Source of the DNA: Poecilobothrus nobilitatus
Lineage: Eukaryota > Arthropoda > Insecta > Diptera > Dolichopodidae
Direction: 5' to 3'
NCBI GenBank assembly: GCA_947095535.1
Contig: OX352774.1
Location: 115,261,996-115,325,995, forward strand
Length of the DNA: 64,000 nucleotides
Shown: positions 11,304 to 24,898 of the stretch, piece by piece
How positions within the stretch are numbered: the stretch's first letter is position 1
Layout: each line of letters begins with the position of its first letter
Translations under genes and position numbers: made by a program
Notes under the pieces: model-generated
Seen by the model: the letters and a program-made list of their open reading frames with translations, nothing else
The model's database searches: none
Told to the model about the DNA's origin: nothing

Positions 11304-12536
11304 TCTCTCCTAGAAAAAGTTACACAGACATAAGTGTAAACATTTTTTTGGGGAAAATTTACATAGTAACAAAAATTGACAAGAATAAAAAAAAAAACAA
11401 AAAATAATAAAAATAGTATAGAAGCTTTATAAAATATTTATCAGGGGTGGAGTGTCAATAACTTATAGTTAACGAAATTTTTTCTAGATTTATTTTTTAT
11501 TATTGAAATTTTAAATATCCCACATTTTATTAATGACTGGCTTTATTTGATTGCAACTGTAGAAAATTAATTTTTATTCGATATAAAATTAAAATAAAAG
11601 AAAGCGGAGCGAAATCCTTTGAAAAACTGTAAAAAAGATTTCTAATTTAATAAAAAACAAGTAGAAATCGATCGATAATCGAAAACCCCTAAAAATAATA
11701 CTATAAAAAATCACGAACGAAGCAAGATGTACTAAATTGATTTCCACCAATTTCGATGAAATTGAAAAATGTTTGGTTTGATGTTGTAAATGGGTTTTCG
11801 GACCCGATTGCAAATTATTGGGAAGTCAAAGGTATCAACAAATAAATTGTTCCAACTACTGTAATGTCGAGAAATATGTATACTTGTATGTCGATAATTT
11901 TTATACCAGTTACGATTTGGCAAAAGTTTGCCTAGGAAACAAAACTCATATCGTCGCCACCCTTATAGAATTGGAATAATATATATCTAAAACAAAACAA
12001 TACAGTCATTTATATTTGAATGACGTAACCTCATATGAAACTCAATTGTCATTCGAATATGAATGACGTGGCAAAGTATTAAGAAGTAACTGTAAGAAAT
12101 CGAAAAATGTTGCTAAACGTTTGCAGGATATTATTATGATTTTATCAATAAGAGAAGTATTAACACTATAAAATATATTTTTTCTTTCTTCTAACATTCA
12201 TTTCTTTATAAGTTTAATGTCATAATTCATAATACTGATTGTATGGTCTAAAAAAAGCAGGCAACTTTTACATTGTGTGAATGATGATGAATATTGAAAT
12301 TTTAAACAATTAAAGCCAATATTTACATTTATTAAAATTATTTAAAAAATGTATTTTAATTTAATACGTGATACAAAATAGTAATTCATATCGTAGTTTA
12401 TATCGTAATAATATCGAATTAAAAAAAATAATTAATATATAATTAACTCTTGTGTTTGTGATGGCTTTTAAAAATAATATTTTTACCTCAGAATCTATTG
12501 TATAAGATTACTACAGCCAAAAAATCAAAGACTTAG

Positions 12537-12741
12537 ATGAAGTAGGCACGAATGCAGCCAAACTGGAGATTCCTCACAACACCTCCTGCAGGATTTGTAA
12601 AGAAGCAAGTGAAAGTGTTCGGCCCTAACTGAAGTCAGACTCATCTCACTCGGAAAACTGTTCTACCACAACCTTAACGAACTTTCCAAATACAAAATCG
12701 AAGAATTGATTTCATATCTGAACTTCTCGGGTTATATATAA
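12537..12741 (+). pseudogene. LINE ORF2 C-terminal tail remnant
   Basis: From 12537 one frame reads to 'NTSCRICKEASESVRP' and a stop, which resembles the C-x2-C knuckle near the end of RNase H-bearing LINE polyproteins. The next segment is in another frame and gives 'LTEVRLISLGKLFYHNLNEL' then 'SKYKIEELISYLNFSGYI' and a stop at 12739-12741. This matches the common tail pattern 'R...LG..F...L.E.S..K...L..FI...G' of such LINEs. The histidine and last cysteine of the knuckle are lost at the frameshift, suggesting a small deletion there. No reverse transcriptase lies upstream, so the copy is 5'-truncated and dead. It differs in sequence from the tail at 4863-5187. Confidence 0.6.
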
Positions 12742-14378
12742 AAACAGACAACAAATACAAAACACAGGTCACGTAATTGGAGTGGGATCAAAATAGCGCA
12801 ATCTAGTGCTAATTGAGGCTTTTGGTTGTACTGCATCGTGAAGGTTACCACCTTACCTAACTACCTAGTGAAAATAATGATTCAAGAAATTGAACCTAAC
12901 TCTAATATGAATAATAAGTGACTCATGGATGGGCCTTATGAGAAGGAGTGAAATTAACAGAAAAAAAAAGTGATTTAATATACGATCAAGATCAAAACCT
13001 TTTCTGTCCTAAGCTACCATAAATTTTAGTAGATAGGATTTTGTCTGATTGAAATTTTAAAAGAATTGTATTTTGTTCATTAATTCTTTTCATATTTCTC
13101 ATATTCATGTTTTAAAAAAATTTAACTCATAGATCTAGTTCATAAACAGTTTTAAATTGAGATTGAGAATAACCTGTATAAAAATATGTAATTGTTTTCT
13201 CCTTGGAGGAGGTGCAAATCTTCAAAATGGCATCAAAAAAAGATATGCCTCTTGGTAGTGTGGTATTTTTAACCACTAAAAATCACCTTTTCTCGATCCA
13301 CAATAATAAGATAGACATTCGAACTGTAAAGTAAAATAATGACTCAAGAATAGGAAAATAAAAGAATAAAGAAAAGAAAAGCTTATGTCCAAAATTGTAC
13401 TATATTACAGAAAAACCAACAGTGCCTTATGAAATTTAAAATAATCGAAGTTAAATACAATTTGGCAACCGTGAGTCATTTTTTCCGTCGGCTTTTAAAA
13501 TATAATAATGTATGGATAGTAAAGATAGTATCTTTCCGTTTTCTGCAAACTAATAACTAATTTTACGATTCAAAATTACAACTTAATAAATCAAAATCAA
13601 TAAAAACATCGTACTTGTTAAATTCACAATTAAACTTCTACAAATATTACCTACTTTTTTTATTTTTAGATAAATCTTCATTTGAAAAAAAGAAGCAACC
13701 AAATTTCTTAGTTATCGACTAATTATTTGAAAGAGATTTACCAAAACATAACCAAGTTTTGTAAAAAAACAAAAAAAAAAAACAACAGAAAAGCAAATTG
13801 CGAGAACCTAATAAATTATAAATCATCAGATTGAAGTTTGCATCAACTTTAAGAAAAAATAAAGGAAGACAACGGGTTACATGAATTTCTATTACCACAA
13901 AATTAATTTTAAATTATTTCTATTGAATAAATATTAAATAAAACAGCCATTAATCAAAAATATATTTTTTTATTACATTTAATAAATATTTAGTATTAAA
14001 AAAAACGTGAATTAACCATTTTTTTTTTTTTTTTATGAATAAAACTGATTACAATCGATTGAATTAAATGACAATCATCTAGTCTTTGTTTTTTCCATTC
14101 TATTTTATTTTAATTTATGAATTTTTGATAGATTCAGTTAAGATTTACTTGATCTGTTCATATTTCAACTTCATTTAATTTTTTTTTTTTTTTTGTTTTT
14201 AATTCATCTGACAGAAAAATTCAACTTCTTTGTTTTTTGATTTTTATTATCCTAGACTTTTAATAGACTTTAATAACAAGTGAGACTTCTCTAAATATAA
14301 AAGAAAATTTATGGAAAATTTGGATTAAATTTGAATTTGAGTCAAAGATTCTCTTTATCGAAAATTTCTAGCCGACGG

Positions 14379-14434
14379 GTACTAAAACTACAAGATACAA
14401 GATTTCGTACTAAAACTACAAGATAATCCTCTTT
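14379..14434 (+). repeat. 28-bp tandem duplication
   Basis: 'gtactaaaactacaagata' starts at 14379 and again at 14407, giving a 28-bp period. Only two units are present. Confidence 0.75.
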
Positions 14435-14999
14435 TTTGGTTATTCTCAGTCCTTTCAGTGATTTTGACGTATATGATAAAAATCCCGTAGTGCTTTTTTA
14501 AGGAAGGATATCAGTAAGTTATCGGTAAGTTACAATATAAATGTTAGATTTGTATTTAATAATGGTTAGATTTAGATATAGTAGTAGTAGTTAGATAGAC
14601 GAACATTTCCTAGAAATGCTTTATACCAAAATAATAGTATTTGTATGTATATTTTCTTCAATTATAAATAACTCTGTAACTTTTCTAGACTTTTTCCACT
14701 TACGATCTGATATATAATACTATTAATACTATAATACTATCATTAATTTATAATTTAATTTATTTCTTTTATTTAGATTAAGATTATGGACGCAAAAGGG
14801 AATTTAAAATAATATTTTCTGTAAAAAAAAAAACTTTTGAATTAAACCACCAGTTCTTCCTCGATTACTAAATGGTTAACCACTCAGCGACAATTTAATA
14901 TACCGAATCATTTCATTGTAATTTCAAGCAAAAGAGTTCAACTTTTGATATACCCAAAAAATATTAACGTTTGTGAGTATGTTTGTATAACTTTTTCAG

Positions 15000-15145
15000 A
15001 GTAAACTCTATTCTTTTCTACTCCCAAATACACCAGCCTTTGAGAAAGTGTACAGATAACGGTAAATACGGTTATATTAAATTAGCATATTCCATTTATA
15101 CCAATTACTCTTTTTTGGTAAAAGGAACGCAGACAATATAAGGTT
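15000..15145 (+). repeat. Unrecognised dispersed repeat, copy 1
   Basis: It resembles 56535-56715 block by block: 'ttttctactccca' with 'acaccag', then 'tgagaaagtgtacagat', then 'atttataccaa', then 'aggaacgcagacaatat'. Spacing differs slightly between the copies. There is no coding content and the family is unknown. Confidence 0.45.
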
Positions 15146-18100
15146 AGATTCTGGTGTATAGCAGAATTTTTCACAATTAAACCTCAATTTAAAAGAAATC
15201 TAAGAATACGACTTGAAATATTTTTAGAAAAATTCTATAGCAAAAAAGAATATATAAATTGTACCAAATCTAATGTTAAATCTATTTTTAATCAAGTCTC
15301 AATTTACGCATTACTTATGATTCATTTTTTGTTTTGTTGTAAGCAAGTTTTAAAATTCAATCTAATTATCCATTTTTGTAAACTAACAAATTTTAAAAAT
15401 AAAAAACTTCAACTTGGAAAAATAAAACCAAAATTAAATCACTAACAATTTTTTTTTTTTTTGAACACTTTGATTGAGTTTTGATCTGAGAAAATGTACT
15501 ATGGAACCATTAGCAAATCAATATGTTTGATTTGAGTTAAAAAAAAAAAAAAAAAAAATGGAGATGCCTTGAATTTTAAAAAATATATAAAATATTTTTT
15601 TTTATAATTTATTAATTTTATTGCAATTCTACCAAATTTGGTATCTGAAAACATGTATTTAAGTTTTTTTTTTTCTTCTTAAATCCAAGTATTATTTTAA
15701 TGTCAAAACAACTATTTTAAATGAATTTTTAATTTGAATTAATTTTTTTTTAAATATTCCGATAATTCAATTTTCACTGAACGTTTTGACAATAAACGTC
15801 AATTTAACTCAATATTTTCTAATGATGAACTGTCAGATTGTTCGCATTTACAGATAATGTAATGCTTATATTAATACAATGTAATATGGTATATAGTATA
15901 TATATATAATATTTTCTATAATATAAGATATTAAGAGTACAAATATTAGAAATCTATGTAAGTAAAATTTAAAAGAGTAACTGTTAATGTGACATTTTAT
16001 TGAATCGCTCTGATGGAAAAAAAAAAAAAATTGGCGAAAGAAAATGTAAATGAAAATGATGATAGAAAAGAATTGAACTAAATCTGTTGTCACTTAAATA
16101 TAGATTCCTAGCAAATTAATCTTAGATTTTCAGTATACAGCAACCTTGAATCAGATATTTAAAATACGCTTAAGGTTAACAATTAAGTAGTGCGGAATTA
16201 TAATTTTTATACTGATCAAAATCATTTGAATATTAATCGATAAGTTTCATGCTCAAAAAGCAAATGACATGTTCACAATATATATTCTAGTTTCCGTTGT
16301 TAATCTATAACGATTTGTTCAATAATCGAAGAAGTTCTTATAATTTGATTAAAAGTTTTTTTTTATAAAGACTAGACATTTTTGTCGTGAGCATTTAATT
16401 CTTCCTAGTTAAATCTGTAGTCATCAATAGTTTAATATCTATATTGAAAATTATTTAAAGGTAACACATATTCAATATCTGCCTTCTAAATATAGTAACC
16501 CAGAGCAATACAATTTTTTTTTTGTTAATCCAAGCGCTTTAATTTATAGCAGTAGGTCATCACAACACTAAACATTCTTATTAAGGATGAGGATCCACAT
16601 TACTAATTTTAAAAGGAGTGACATTAACTCTGGTCAATAATCAATAAATTTCATATAGAAAATTATCACATTGTTACTGCAAATCCAATCAAAATTCCTG
16701 CTATTATTCTAATCAATTATTTCACATTAATTAATTATGCATTAACATTATAAATGTTGATAAAACACTACATATAATCATTCGTAAAAAAAAAGGTTCA
16801 AGATTAAAAACCAAAATAAACTAAATTTTCGATTTTTTTTTTCAAAAAATAAAATTTAAAAAATAATTTAAATTGTAATTGGTAATCAGTAAATTGATTA
16901 CACATTATGATTACTTACATTTATCAAGTCTTTAAATAAATATTACGAATATTATTATTTGAAATAAAAAAAAAAGCATGAAAATTAAAATTGAAAGGAA
17001 TGTCTTTAGATTACAAATTAATGCAATAAATTAAAAAAAAAAAACTTAATATAAAAATAATAAAAACCTGATGATATATTATAATGTTAATAAAAAATGA
17101 ACAGGAATTTATTTTTTCTCTATATATATTTCTAATATTTTTCTTACCATTTAAAAGTGTTTTTTTTTTCTATTTCTTAATTAGAAAAACCTCCAAATAG
17201 TAACATCGAGTTCCTAATCCTTAGAACAAAAAAGTTCGTCAATTTTATAAACTTGAAAATAATAACTTTGGTCTCAATTAAAATTATGTTTCACAGACAT
17301 GGCAAAATATGTGTATAATTAATGGGTGTGCTTAAGTAGTCAAGGAAACACAAAATAATATTTTTAGATTTGTATAGTTTTTGTCGAAATACGGCGTTCA
17401 TATTATATAATTTCTAACAGATAAAAAACTCCCCAAAGGCCTTATCTTTAGAAAAGCAAATAATTAATTCCTAGCCATTGTTTCTCAACTTTGCAACTTC
17501 TACAGAAGTCATATAAAGAACGTAACCTTCTGCCATCTGCCTGTAGGATAGTCTTCCAATAGTTCAGTAAGCCAACAGGGCATTTTTTATTACAATTACA
17601 TTACTGATATTAAGATGATTCAGAAATAAAACCTAGTTAAGCATTTTAAATTCTCTTTATTTAGGCCTACTCTGTTTAGCTACAATGCAGGACAGCTTCA
17701 TCAAGTTCATTTAAAGATGAGAAGCAGATACTAACGACTGCTGACTAGCATTTCAAGGTTTTAATAAGGTCTTTAATATGCGTGAAATGTATTCTTTCCT
17801 TTCCTTTCTTGGAAGATTTGCTTTGCGTTTTAACATGTTCACTACCTCGTTTATGGCAGCTACTTTAACTTGAAAAACGCTGCAATGATGAGGCAGGTTT
17901 TAAACTAAATAAATATTTCAACCATAAAAGAAAACACTCCCACCCACCCTTCTATTACATTAGAGATATCTGTAAATAAAACTGAATTGTTTCTTCATTC
18001 AGAGACCATTTCTTATTCCAATCTCTTCTCGGCGGGCTAGTGGTCTAAAACAAATTCTTAAACTAGAATGTAAGTAAAGTATAATTGAGATTTAGAGGAG

Positions 18101-20078
18101 TACGATTAGAGTTATTTTTAAAGCGCAGCTGATCAGGCCATTTTTTAAATTTTTCAGTACTGAAAATTTTTGACTACTGTTGAATTATATAGCTAATGAA
18201 CTGTACGAAGATTTAGAGCCAATTCTTCCAAAAGGTAATTTTACAAATAAAATATGATATACTAACCTTCCTCATCAAGCTTAACTTCCTGTCAAGACAA
18301 TTATATATTTCACAGTTTCTTTGAAAATTAAGTTTAGGATGAGAGACTTGATTGGCGGAATTTTATACATCCGAGTGCAGATAATAAGATCTATTATTTG
18401 TGCATTTATGTTTAGACTGCAATGTCTATCCCATCTAGAGATATTAATGAGTGAAATTTTCATGACGTCTTCGTCAGTGTAAATCATTACGTTGTATTTA
18501 GGAAGTACTAGTAGTTTTTTTACCACTAGATTTCATAGAAGCGGCTCAAATAAATATCTGCTTGCTGAGACCCCCATCATTTTAGCATTAATAATTATAC
18601 ACGAGTATATATGCGTATATAAACTATGTACGCATATAGTTTATTTGAGTCTTGTGTAAAAAATTTCATCAAGAGATGCCATGGAATATTTAAAACAGGA
18701 CTCTTCAATGAAAATTAAGGATTTATTTGAAAATTGAGCACTATTCTTCATAATATGGTAATGATATCGTTGTCTGACTAATATTTTCTGCATATCTTTA
18801 AAACTTAAAACAACTCCTAATATTATTAATGAGGAATTAAGAAGACCAATGTTAGATAAGTAAATAGAAACATACTGGTTTCTGAGTGGTATCGAGTGGT
18901 CAAATTAGCCACTATTCGGATATACAACCTTTCTTTTTGTAATTTACTTGTTCACATGTAGTTTATTTTTTATTAATTTCTAATTGATTTATTCACGATT
19001 TTTGCGATTTTCTTTAACATTTTTTTGTTCTTTTAGTTTTTTTTTTATATGTCATCTGTCAATCACTCCAAAAAAAAAAAAAAAACGAAACAAAAAAAAG
19101 TATTTGCGATTTTAATGTTTACACAATTACCTATTAAACGCTTTAAATAAATAATAATATAATGCTAAATATTTTCATACATTTGATGTTTATGTAAATG
19201 TGTATGATACGAGTATAACGAAGCGCGAGTAAACGATATTTTGTTTTTTTTTTTGCTCTTTACAATCTTACAATTATTTTTTTCTATATAGTTTTAATTT
19301 ATAATCCTGTGATGTGCGATTTTCCGCATTTGTTTATTTTTTCCTAATTATAATTTATTAGAAGTTAAACCTAATTTGGTATTAAAATTTTAGAGAAAGA
19401 GAAAGAAATAGATGCGGTTCAGTGCAAGAAAAAAAAAAAAAAAAGAAGAAATTATGTAAAATATTTTTAACATAATTTATTGTTTATTAGCAGCTTTTAT
19501 GTTTCATTATTAAATTTTAAACTATTGACAGACTTTTAAAAGAAGTTATTTATGTTAAGAAGTATAATAAAATATGTTAAATATAGTTTAAAAATGTTGC
19601 TAAGATAGTATAAAAAAACTTTAGAAAAAATAATTATTTAGAAAACTAAATGTGTTAATACCATAATATTTCAGATAAAATTTTAATAATTCATTTTTAT
19701 AACGTTTGTAAACTAAAAATTTGCTCTTTAGATGTTAATGATATCAACATATACTGTGTAATATTTAAGCATCACCTACTCCATGTATATAGACTTTGTT
19801 GATGTAATAATATTATATTGAATACTTTTCCTTTGTAATAAGAAGATTGATCTACTTCTCGAAGTTAAAAAATTAAGCTTCATCCGGCTGTCATCTACAA
19901 GATTTGTGTGTCTGTGATATTTTTAGTAAATTTCGTTGTACATGAAGGATGATGATGTTTGATAGAATCGATCTGGAGGTGGCGGTCTTTGCCATTTTTT
20001 TACCGAATTTTATTTCTGCAATCCTGTTTTTCCATATCAAAATACTAAAAAATATGATCGGCAAAAGAATTAAAATGG

Positions 20079-20262
20079 GGCCTCGGTGGTGGGTAAGAGC
20101 GTATAAAATACGCTGTAAACATCGAGAGAGTGTGGGTTCGAATCGCACACACATCGTAAGAATTATTTCGCCTTACAACATTTACAGCCACGCCTGAACA
20201 GGAAAGGCTGTGCAATTTTCTGTCGACATTTATGTGGCAGAGAAATGCATTAAAAAAAAAAA
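20079..20262 (+). mobile_element. tRNA-derived SINE, family 2, copy 2
   Basis: This is the better of the two copies. Box A region is TGGTGGGTAAGAGCG at 20087-20101 and box B is GGTTCGAATCG at 20135-20145. An anticodon-like stem GCGTA/TACGC flanks TAAAA, and a T arm pairs around GTTCGAA with two wobbles. The body shares 'cacgcctgaa.aggaaa.gctg' with copy 1 and ends in a run of twelve A. Acceptor-stem pairing is lost. Open frames crossing it on both strands are chance and not genes. Confidence 0.75.
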
Positions 20263-20672
20263 ATCAAATTTAAGCTTATGATGATTTTTTGAAGGAACGA
20301 ATATTAAAAAACACAAAACAGGATTTGCTGTAACTCTTTATTTTAATATAAACTGATTTTGAAACTAAATAATTTTTTTCATTTTTCCTAATCAAAACCT
20401 TGTGCGAAATATAATAAAAAAAAAAAATTTGATGATTTTTTTTTTATTTAGAACTTCAATTACTTCGAAATTCCTCAATTTCAGTCTATCAATGCATCAG
20501 TCATCTAGACTACAAAACAATTTTTTTTTTAATCTGTTGTTTTTTTTTACTCTTAATTTTTTTTTGCAGCAGCTATTATACAAAAAATTATGCGCTTTTA
20601 ATCCCAGACACCACCATTGAAAAAAAAAAATTTGTAATTAAAACAGTAATATTCTACTTTCAGGTAAACGTA

Positions 20673-20690
20673 ATATATATATATATATAT
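20673..20690 (+). repeat. (AT)9 microsatellite
   Basis: Uninterrupted AT dinucleotides. Confidence 0.9.
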
Positions 20691-21815
20691 CACCTATCTA
20701 CCCGAATAACCGTTAGTAATTATCTTTCAGGATTTCAAAACGAAAAAAAAAAAATATAAATGCGCGAAAAAATAAAAAAACATAAAAATAACTGTTTTTC
20801 TTAAGAATATCACTTTTGCATGAATTGTAATAAAAATGTACCGTTATATTTTACTTTTTGTAATCCTTAATAACTGTACTCCTACCATATCGTTACACTT
20901 TAGATTTTAGAATGTTAAAATAATGATTATGCATATTTTTATTCATATAATCTGTTTCTCATCCTTTTCGTTCTCGTCTCTTTCTCTTTAAGGCATTTTA
21001 AAAAGGATGACACGTCGAGATGAAACGATGAAAGCGAATAACTGTTTGTATTTTTAATTAACATGTAAGAAAAAAAAAAAAAAACAGAAAAAAAAAATTT
21101 ATTTTCAGTGCAATTCTTTCTGACGCCGTTTTTCACGAAAAAATAAAATATAATACATACAAGTCTTTTTATACCTCAGCATAGGCGTATTTTGGGAATA
21201 ATGAACACAATTTATTTATTTTTTTTTATGTTTTTCAAATCGTAGTTATAATATTTTCTATGAAGAAAAATAAAAATTCAACAAGATGCAAGCTTACATA
21301 CATAGTCTAGAAAAACAATAAAAAAAATAAAGACAAAATACCAAAAAATAAATAAAAAATTGCAATGAAATTGAAAAACAAAATTTTTTTAACGACTACT
21401 TCTTTTACTCTCACGACCCCTCCAGCAGCCAGCTGTTTTTTTTTTTATTCAATAAAATCACAACAATTTCCATTTCAGTTGCAAACAAGAATTTAATTTT
21501 TCAGTACCAAAAAATTAAAACAATATAACGGATTGTTTAAGGATTTTCCAGATTCAGATAATGTTTTTTTTTTGTTTTATTATTTTGTAAGTTTAAAAAT
21601 CAGTATTGCAAGGATAGAAGGGAATAACAAACAGTCAAAAAAAAAAACTGCAGGGCTGTTAACAAAAACATTAAGAAAAGAAAATAACAAAACAAAAAAA
21701 AAGAAACAAATCAATGTGAGCCGCTATACTTATTGTTTTAAACCATCGTCATTATAATCATCATTACAATCATGATAAATATTGCAATTCAGAATCAGAA
21801 ATATAATCATGGTCG

Positions 21816-21833
21816 TGATGATGATGATGATGA
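21816..21833 (+). repeat. (TGA)6 microsatellite
   Basis: Six uninterrupted TGA units inside a region rich in ATCAT/ATGAT words. Confidence 0.85.
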
Positions 21834-22640
21834 TAAATATCATGAGTAATATTTCATTATTTGTCAGTGATTACACATCAATATTTTTATCAATGTTTCA
21901 TTAATATTTTTTGAATCGAATATTAAAAATGTATGCCTTTTTTGCATACGCTTGTCAATGTTTCTGTCAATTTTGAAATTTAAAAATCAAAGATAAATTT
22001 AAAAAAAAAACAAGTCTATACTTATAATTTTCTTCATTTTCTGATTCTGTATTTCTAACCATTAACCAATAATTTATGTAGACCTATGCCTAAAAATAGA
22101 CGAAGCATGGATAAGAATCATTTGTGCCTAACCCAGCTCTTACTGTTATAAATTCATTTAAATTTTTAAAAAAGATATTTATGTGCAATATACAGGTAAA
22201 CAAATATGTATTTAAAATATTTTACGTTATATACCAATTCAAATTTGACAACATGGGGATTACAATACAGGATCAAAATTAATTAAAAATTATGATTTAA
22301 TTTGTGAAAACTTCGCTATAGTATTAAATCCATTGTAATCCGAGACATCAAGTAATCTGTTATCTGCTAATATGAAAAAGAAGTTCATTTAAAATATATA
22401 ATGTCACTATAAAGACTTGGTGGATCTGCCATAGAAGTAACCAAAGGCTAAAATGTGTAAAGACGAAAATTTTTGTTCGAGAACAAAGAATAACTCAATT
22501 AAAACTAAAAAATGTCACCGTTATCTTAGCAAAAATTTAATCAAATATTTTTAAACCCATGTTTTCGCTGTCATTGGACATTTTATTTTGGCAGCGAATT
22601 AACGGATTTTCTAAAAGTGTTCACTTTATTAACTGAATAG

Positions 22641-22665
22641 ACACCTATAGTTGATATATAGGTGT
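22641..22665. other. Perfect 9-bp stem-loop
   Basis: ACACCTATA, then a 7-nt loop, then TATAGGTGT. The arms match exactly. No further context suggests a role. Confidence 0.45.
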
Positions 22666-24558
22666 TAAACCTCGTTTTACGTTTTTATTAACAAATAAAA
22701 TTTTGAAAAAATCCTTTAATAAAGATTTATGTTCAGAATTAAAACAAAAAGTACTGTTAGATTCAGCTGATTCTGATGCAAGTATTTAAATCACAAAATA
22801 ATATCCGATGATTAATCCATTTTCATATTCAAAAACAATTATTTTTTTCTCCGATTTTGGTATTCTTGTTTTTCTTTTCTTGAATCCTTTGAAAAAAAAT
22901 CTGTTGTGTTTTTTTTGTTATTTTTAATATTATTATTTTTTTTTTTTTTAATAAAAATGCAACTGCAATTTTTTATTGTTTTACTGTTGTTTTAAGTTGC
23001 TCAGACACATAGAGTGTGGAGAGTCCTTGATGTGGTGAATTGAATGAATGGTTGGTAAATAAAATTGGATGAAAACATAAAATCGAAAAAATGAAACATG
23101 CGATGACGAGTAGTGGCGTTCTCGTCGCTTTTCATCTTATAATTTTGCTTTTTTTTGCCTTTTGTATTATTTAAAATCAGAGCTATGAAATTATTAAAAA
23201 AAAGGAAAAAAAAATTTTGTTGCATATTCATAAAAAATCATTAACGTTTTGAAATATTCATTAAAATACAAGAAAAAAATAAAAAACCCTCTTATTATTT
23301 TTATTTGTTCTCTTTAAAAAGTTTTAGATATGAAAAACAAAAGGAAAACAAAAACAAAATGGAGTCTTAAATAACAAAGGTTAAATGTAAAATAAATTTT
23401 ACTTGTACTATATCAATATTAATTTAGACTATGAAGTTATATAAAAGTATATATTTAATTTTTGACCAATACTTGATCAGCCTCTCAACACCTTCCTTCA
23501 ATTGAACCAATGAAAATCTGTTTTTTTTTTACATGTAGAAATGGTAGGTTTCACTTAAAAAGCGATTATTTGATCCCTGATTGTGGCCAACGTTTACTTT
23601 AATACTAGTCTTTATATTACACCTTACCTTTTTACCTTAATTCTGTTAATGGTATTTACAACAAAAGCGGCAATAAAATTATAGTTGCAATAATAGAAAG
23701 TATTAAAAAATTTAAAAACACAAAACTAAAACAAATTAATCAGAATATTATTTTTTTTTTCTTTCGAAGAAAACAGCAAGGGAGTATCACATCGGGAAAA
23801 TATTCGTATTCGGTAATTTTCTTTTTAAAAAAAAATATACAGTGAATAACAAGATAATAAAAAGATCATTTTATATAAATTTTTCACCTGAAAATTTCAG
23901 TAAATTATTAGAAAACCACCTATTGAAGATTTCTCGTAAGTAGATTTCAACGATTCCACAAAGATTCTATCTGAATGAAGAGATTTATGTAGACTCTATC
24001 TAGACGAATACATGATAAAAGTTTTCACTATCTCTTTTAATATTTGATAAATATAAAGTTTTGTGGCTCTCCTGCTTCTTCAACGACGGAGATATTTGGA
24101 TTTTGTTGATATAACTTATGCTTTTTCACTAAGGATTTACCCCTCTCATCACATAACTGTATGTTTTTATATTGAATCGTAACTTTTTTTTTTTTTATTA
24201 TTTTATAAATTTCTTTTGATGTTTTTATTAATGTATGTACTAAATCTTTGTCACATTTATCTATAGATACATAATATAACCTTTTGCGATTAGAGATTTT
24301 TAGAACTTAAAGGGGATACAAAAATTTTGATAACTGTGGTTTACGAAGTTTAAAATTTCATCTAATTGGGATTGAATTAGTCTGACAGGGATACAAATTT
24401 AGTATAATTAGACTTTCAAAAATTTAAACTCATCGTAATTTTTGCAAAGCTTCGAGCTAAAGTTGTAACTTTAGAAATGAAAAAACTTCAATTTTTTTAA
24501 TCTATGTTTAAATCAATTAAGGAATAATTGATTTAATTTTTTTTTTGAAACGGGTAAT

Positions 24559-24898
24559 GGTTCAGGCGCTACGAAATAAGTTCGAAACTATAAATTAAAT
24601 AATTTCGAGAGAAAATCTTGGTTTTTTTTCGAATTTATTTCATATTTAATTTTAACTTTTAAATTTAAATTAATATTTTCGATTTTATTTGATTATGAAA
24701 TATGTCTTAATTATTGTTACATACATTTTAACAACAAATCAATTTACAAAGTATAGAAACTGCCGCCCAAAACCCCCGCTGAACATATTATTGAAACCCT
24801 AATTTTGTATCCAACTTTAAAATCCTTCCTAATTATTTTTGCTATTTTATCGAATTTATTTCATTTTCAATTTATCGAACTATGTTCGTAGCGCCAAC
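24559..24898. mobile_element. Small inverted-repeat element (MITE-like), about 340 bp
   Basis: The left end reads GGTTCAGGCGCTACGAA followed by 'taagttcgaaactataaat'. The reverse complement of the right end reads GGTTGGCGCTACGAA followed by 'catagttcgataaattgaa'. The arms match over about 35 positions with a 2-base offset near the tip. Internal sequence is AT-rich and includes one unit of repeat R at about 24765-24850, with 'ccgcccaaaacccccgctga' at its border. No transposase and no convincing target duplication are visible, so the superfamily is undetermined. Confidence 0.55.
24765..24850 (+). repeat. Repeat R, single unit
   Basis: 'accctaattttgtatccaac' followed by 'taaaatccttcctaatt' matches the R units at 1885-2115 and 41440-41940. 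The 'gccgcccaaaacccccgct' border also appears, inverted, at about 41548-41590. Confidence 0.55.

Larger units (their letters stand above)
8876..12536. other. AT-rich DNA with simple repeats
   Basis: No coding content is recognised. Noted items are a run of 24 A at 10655-10678, a pyrimidine-rich tract at 10982-11043, and an (ATTTC)n microsatellite at 11281-11303. The overlapping minus-strand open frames of 11.6-11.9 kb show no domain. Confidence 0.5.
12742..20078. other. Long AT-rich stretch, no gene recognised
   Basis: No protein domain was recognised on either strand. Features inside it are the 28-bp tandem repeat at 14379-14434, a dispersed repeat copy at 15000-15145, and a run of 20 A at 15539-15558. 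A more complex, less homopolymeric segment at about 17400-18560 matches nothing I know. An 81-codon minus-strand frame at 18281-18526 lies in it and was not recognised. Confidence 0.5.
20263..24558. other. AT-rich DNA with microsatellites
   Basis: No gene was recognised. It holds an (AT)9 run at 20673-20690, a (TGA)6 run at 21816-21833, many A/T homopolymers and the hairpin at 22641-22665. Confidence 0.5.

Noticed and set aside
13227..13331. A 35-codon frame starting with ATG
   Set aside because: Too short and without any recognised motif or promoter context.
16497..16634. Possible hAT ends CCAGAG...CTCTGG
   Set aside because: The match is only about six bases and there is no 8-bp duplication at the borders.
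18281..18526. An 81-codon minus-strand frame with less biased composition
   Set aside because: It looks less repetitive than most, but I recognise no motif, the flanking frames are closed, and no splice structure is evident.
19891..20197. Open frames on both strands
   Set aside because: Both run across the tRNA-derived SINE, whose GC-richer head lacks stops. No protein is implied.
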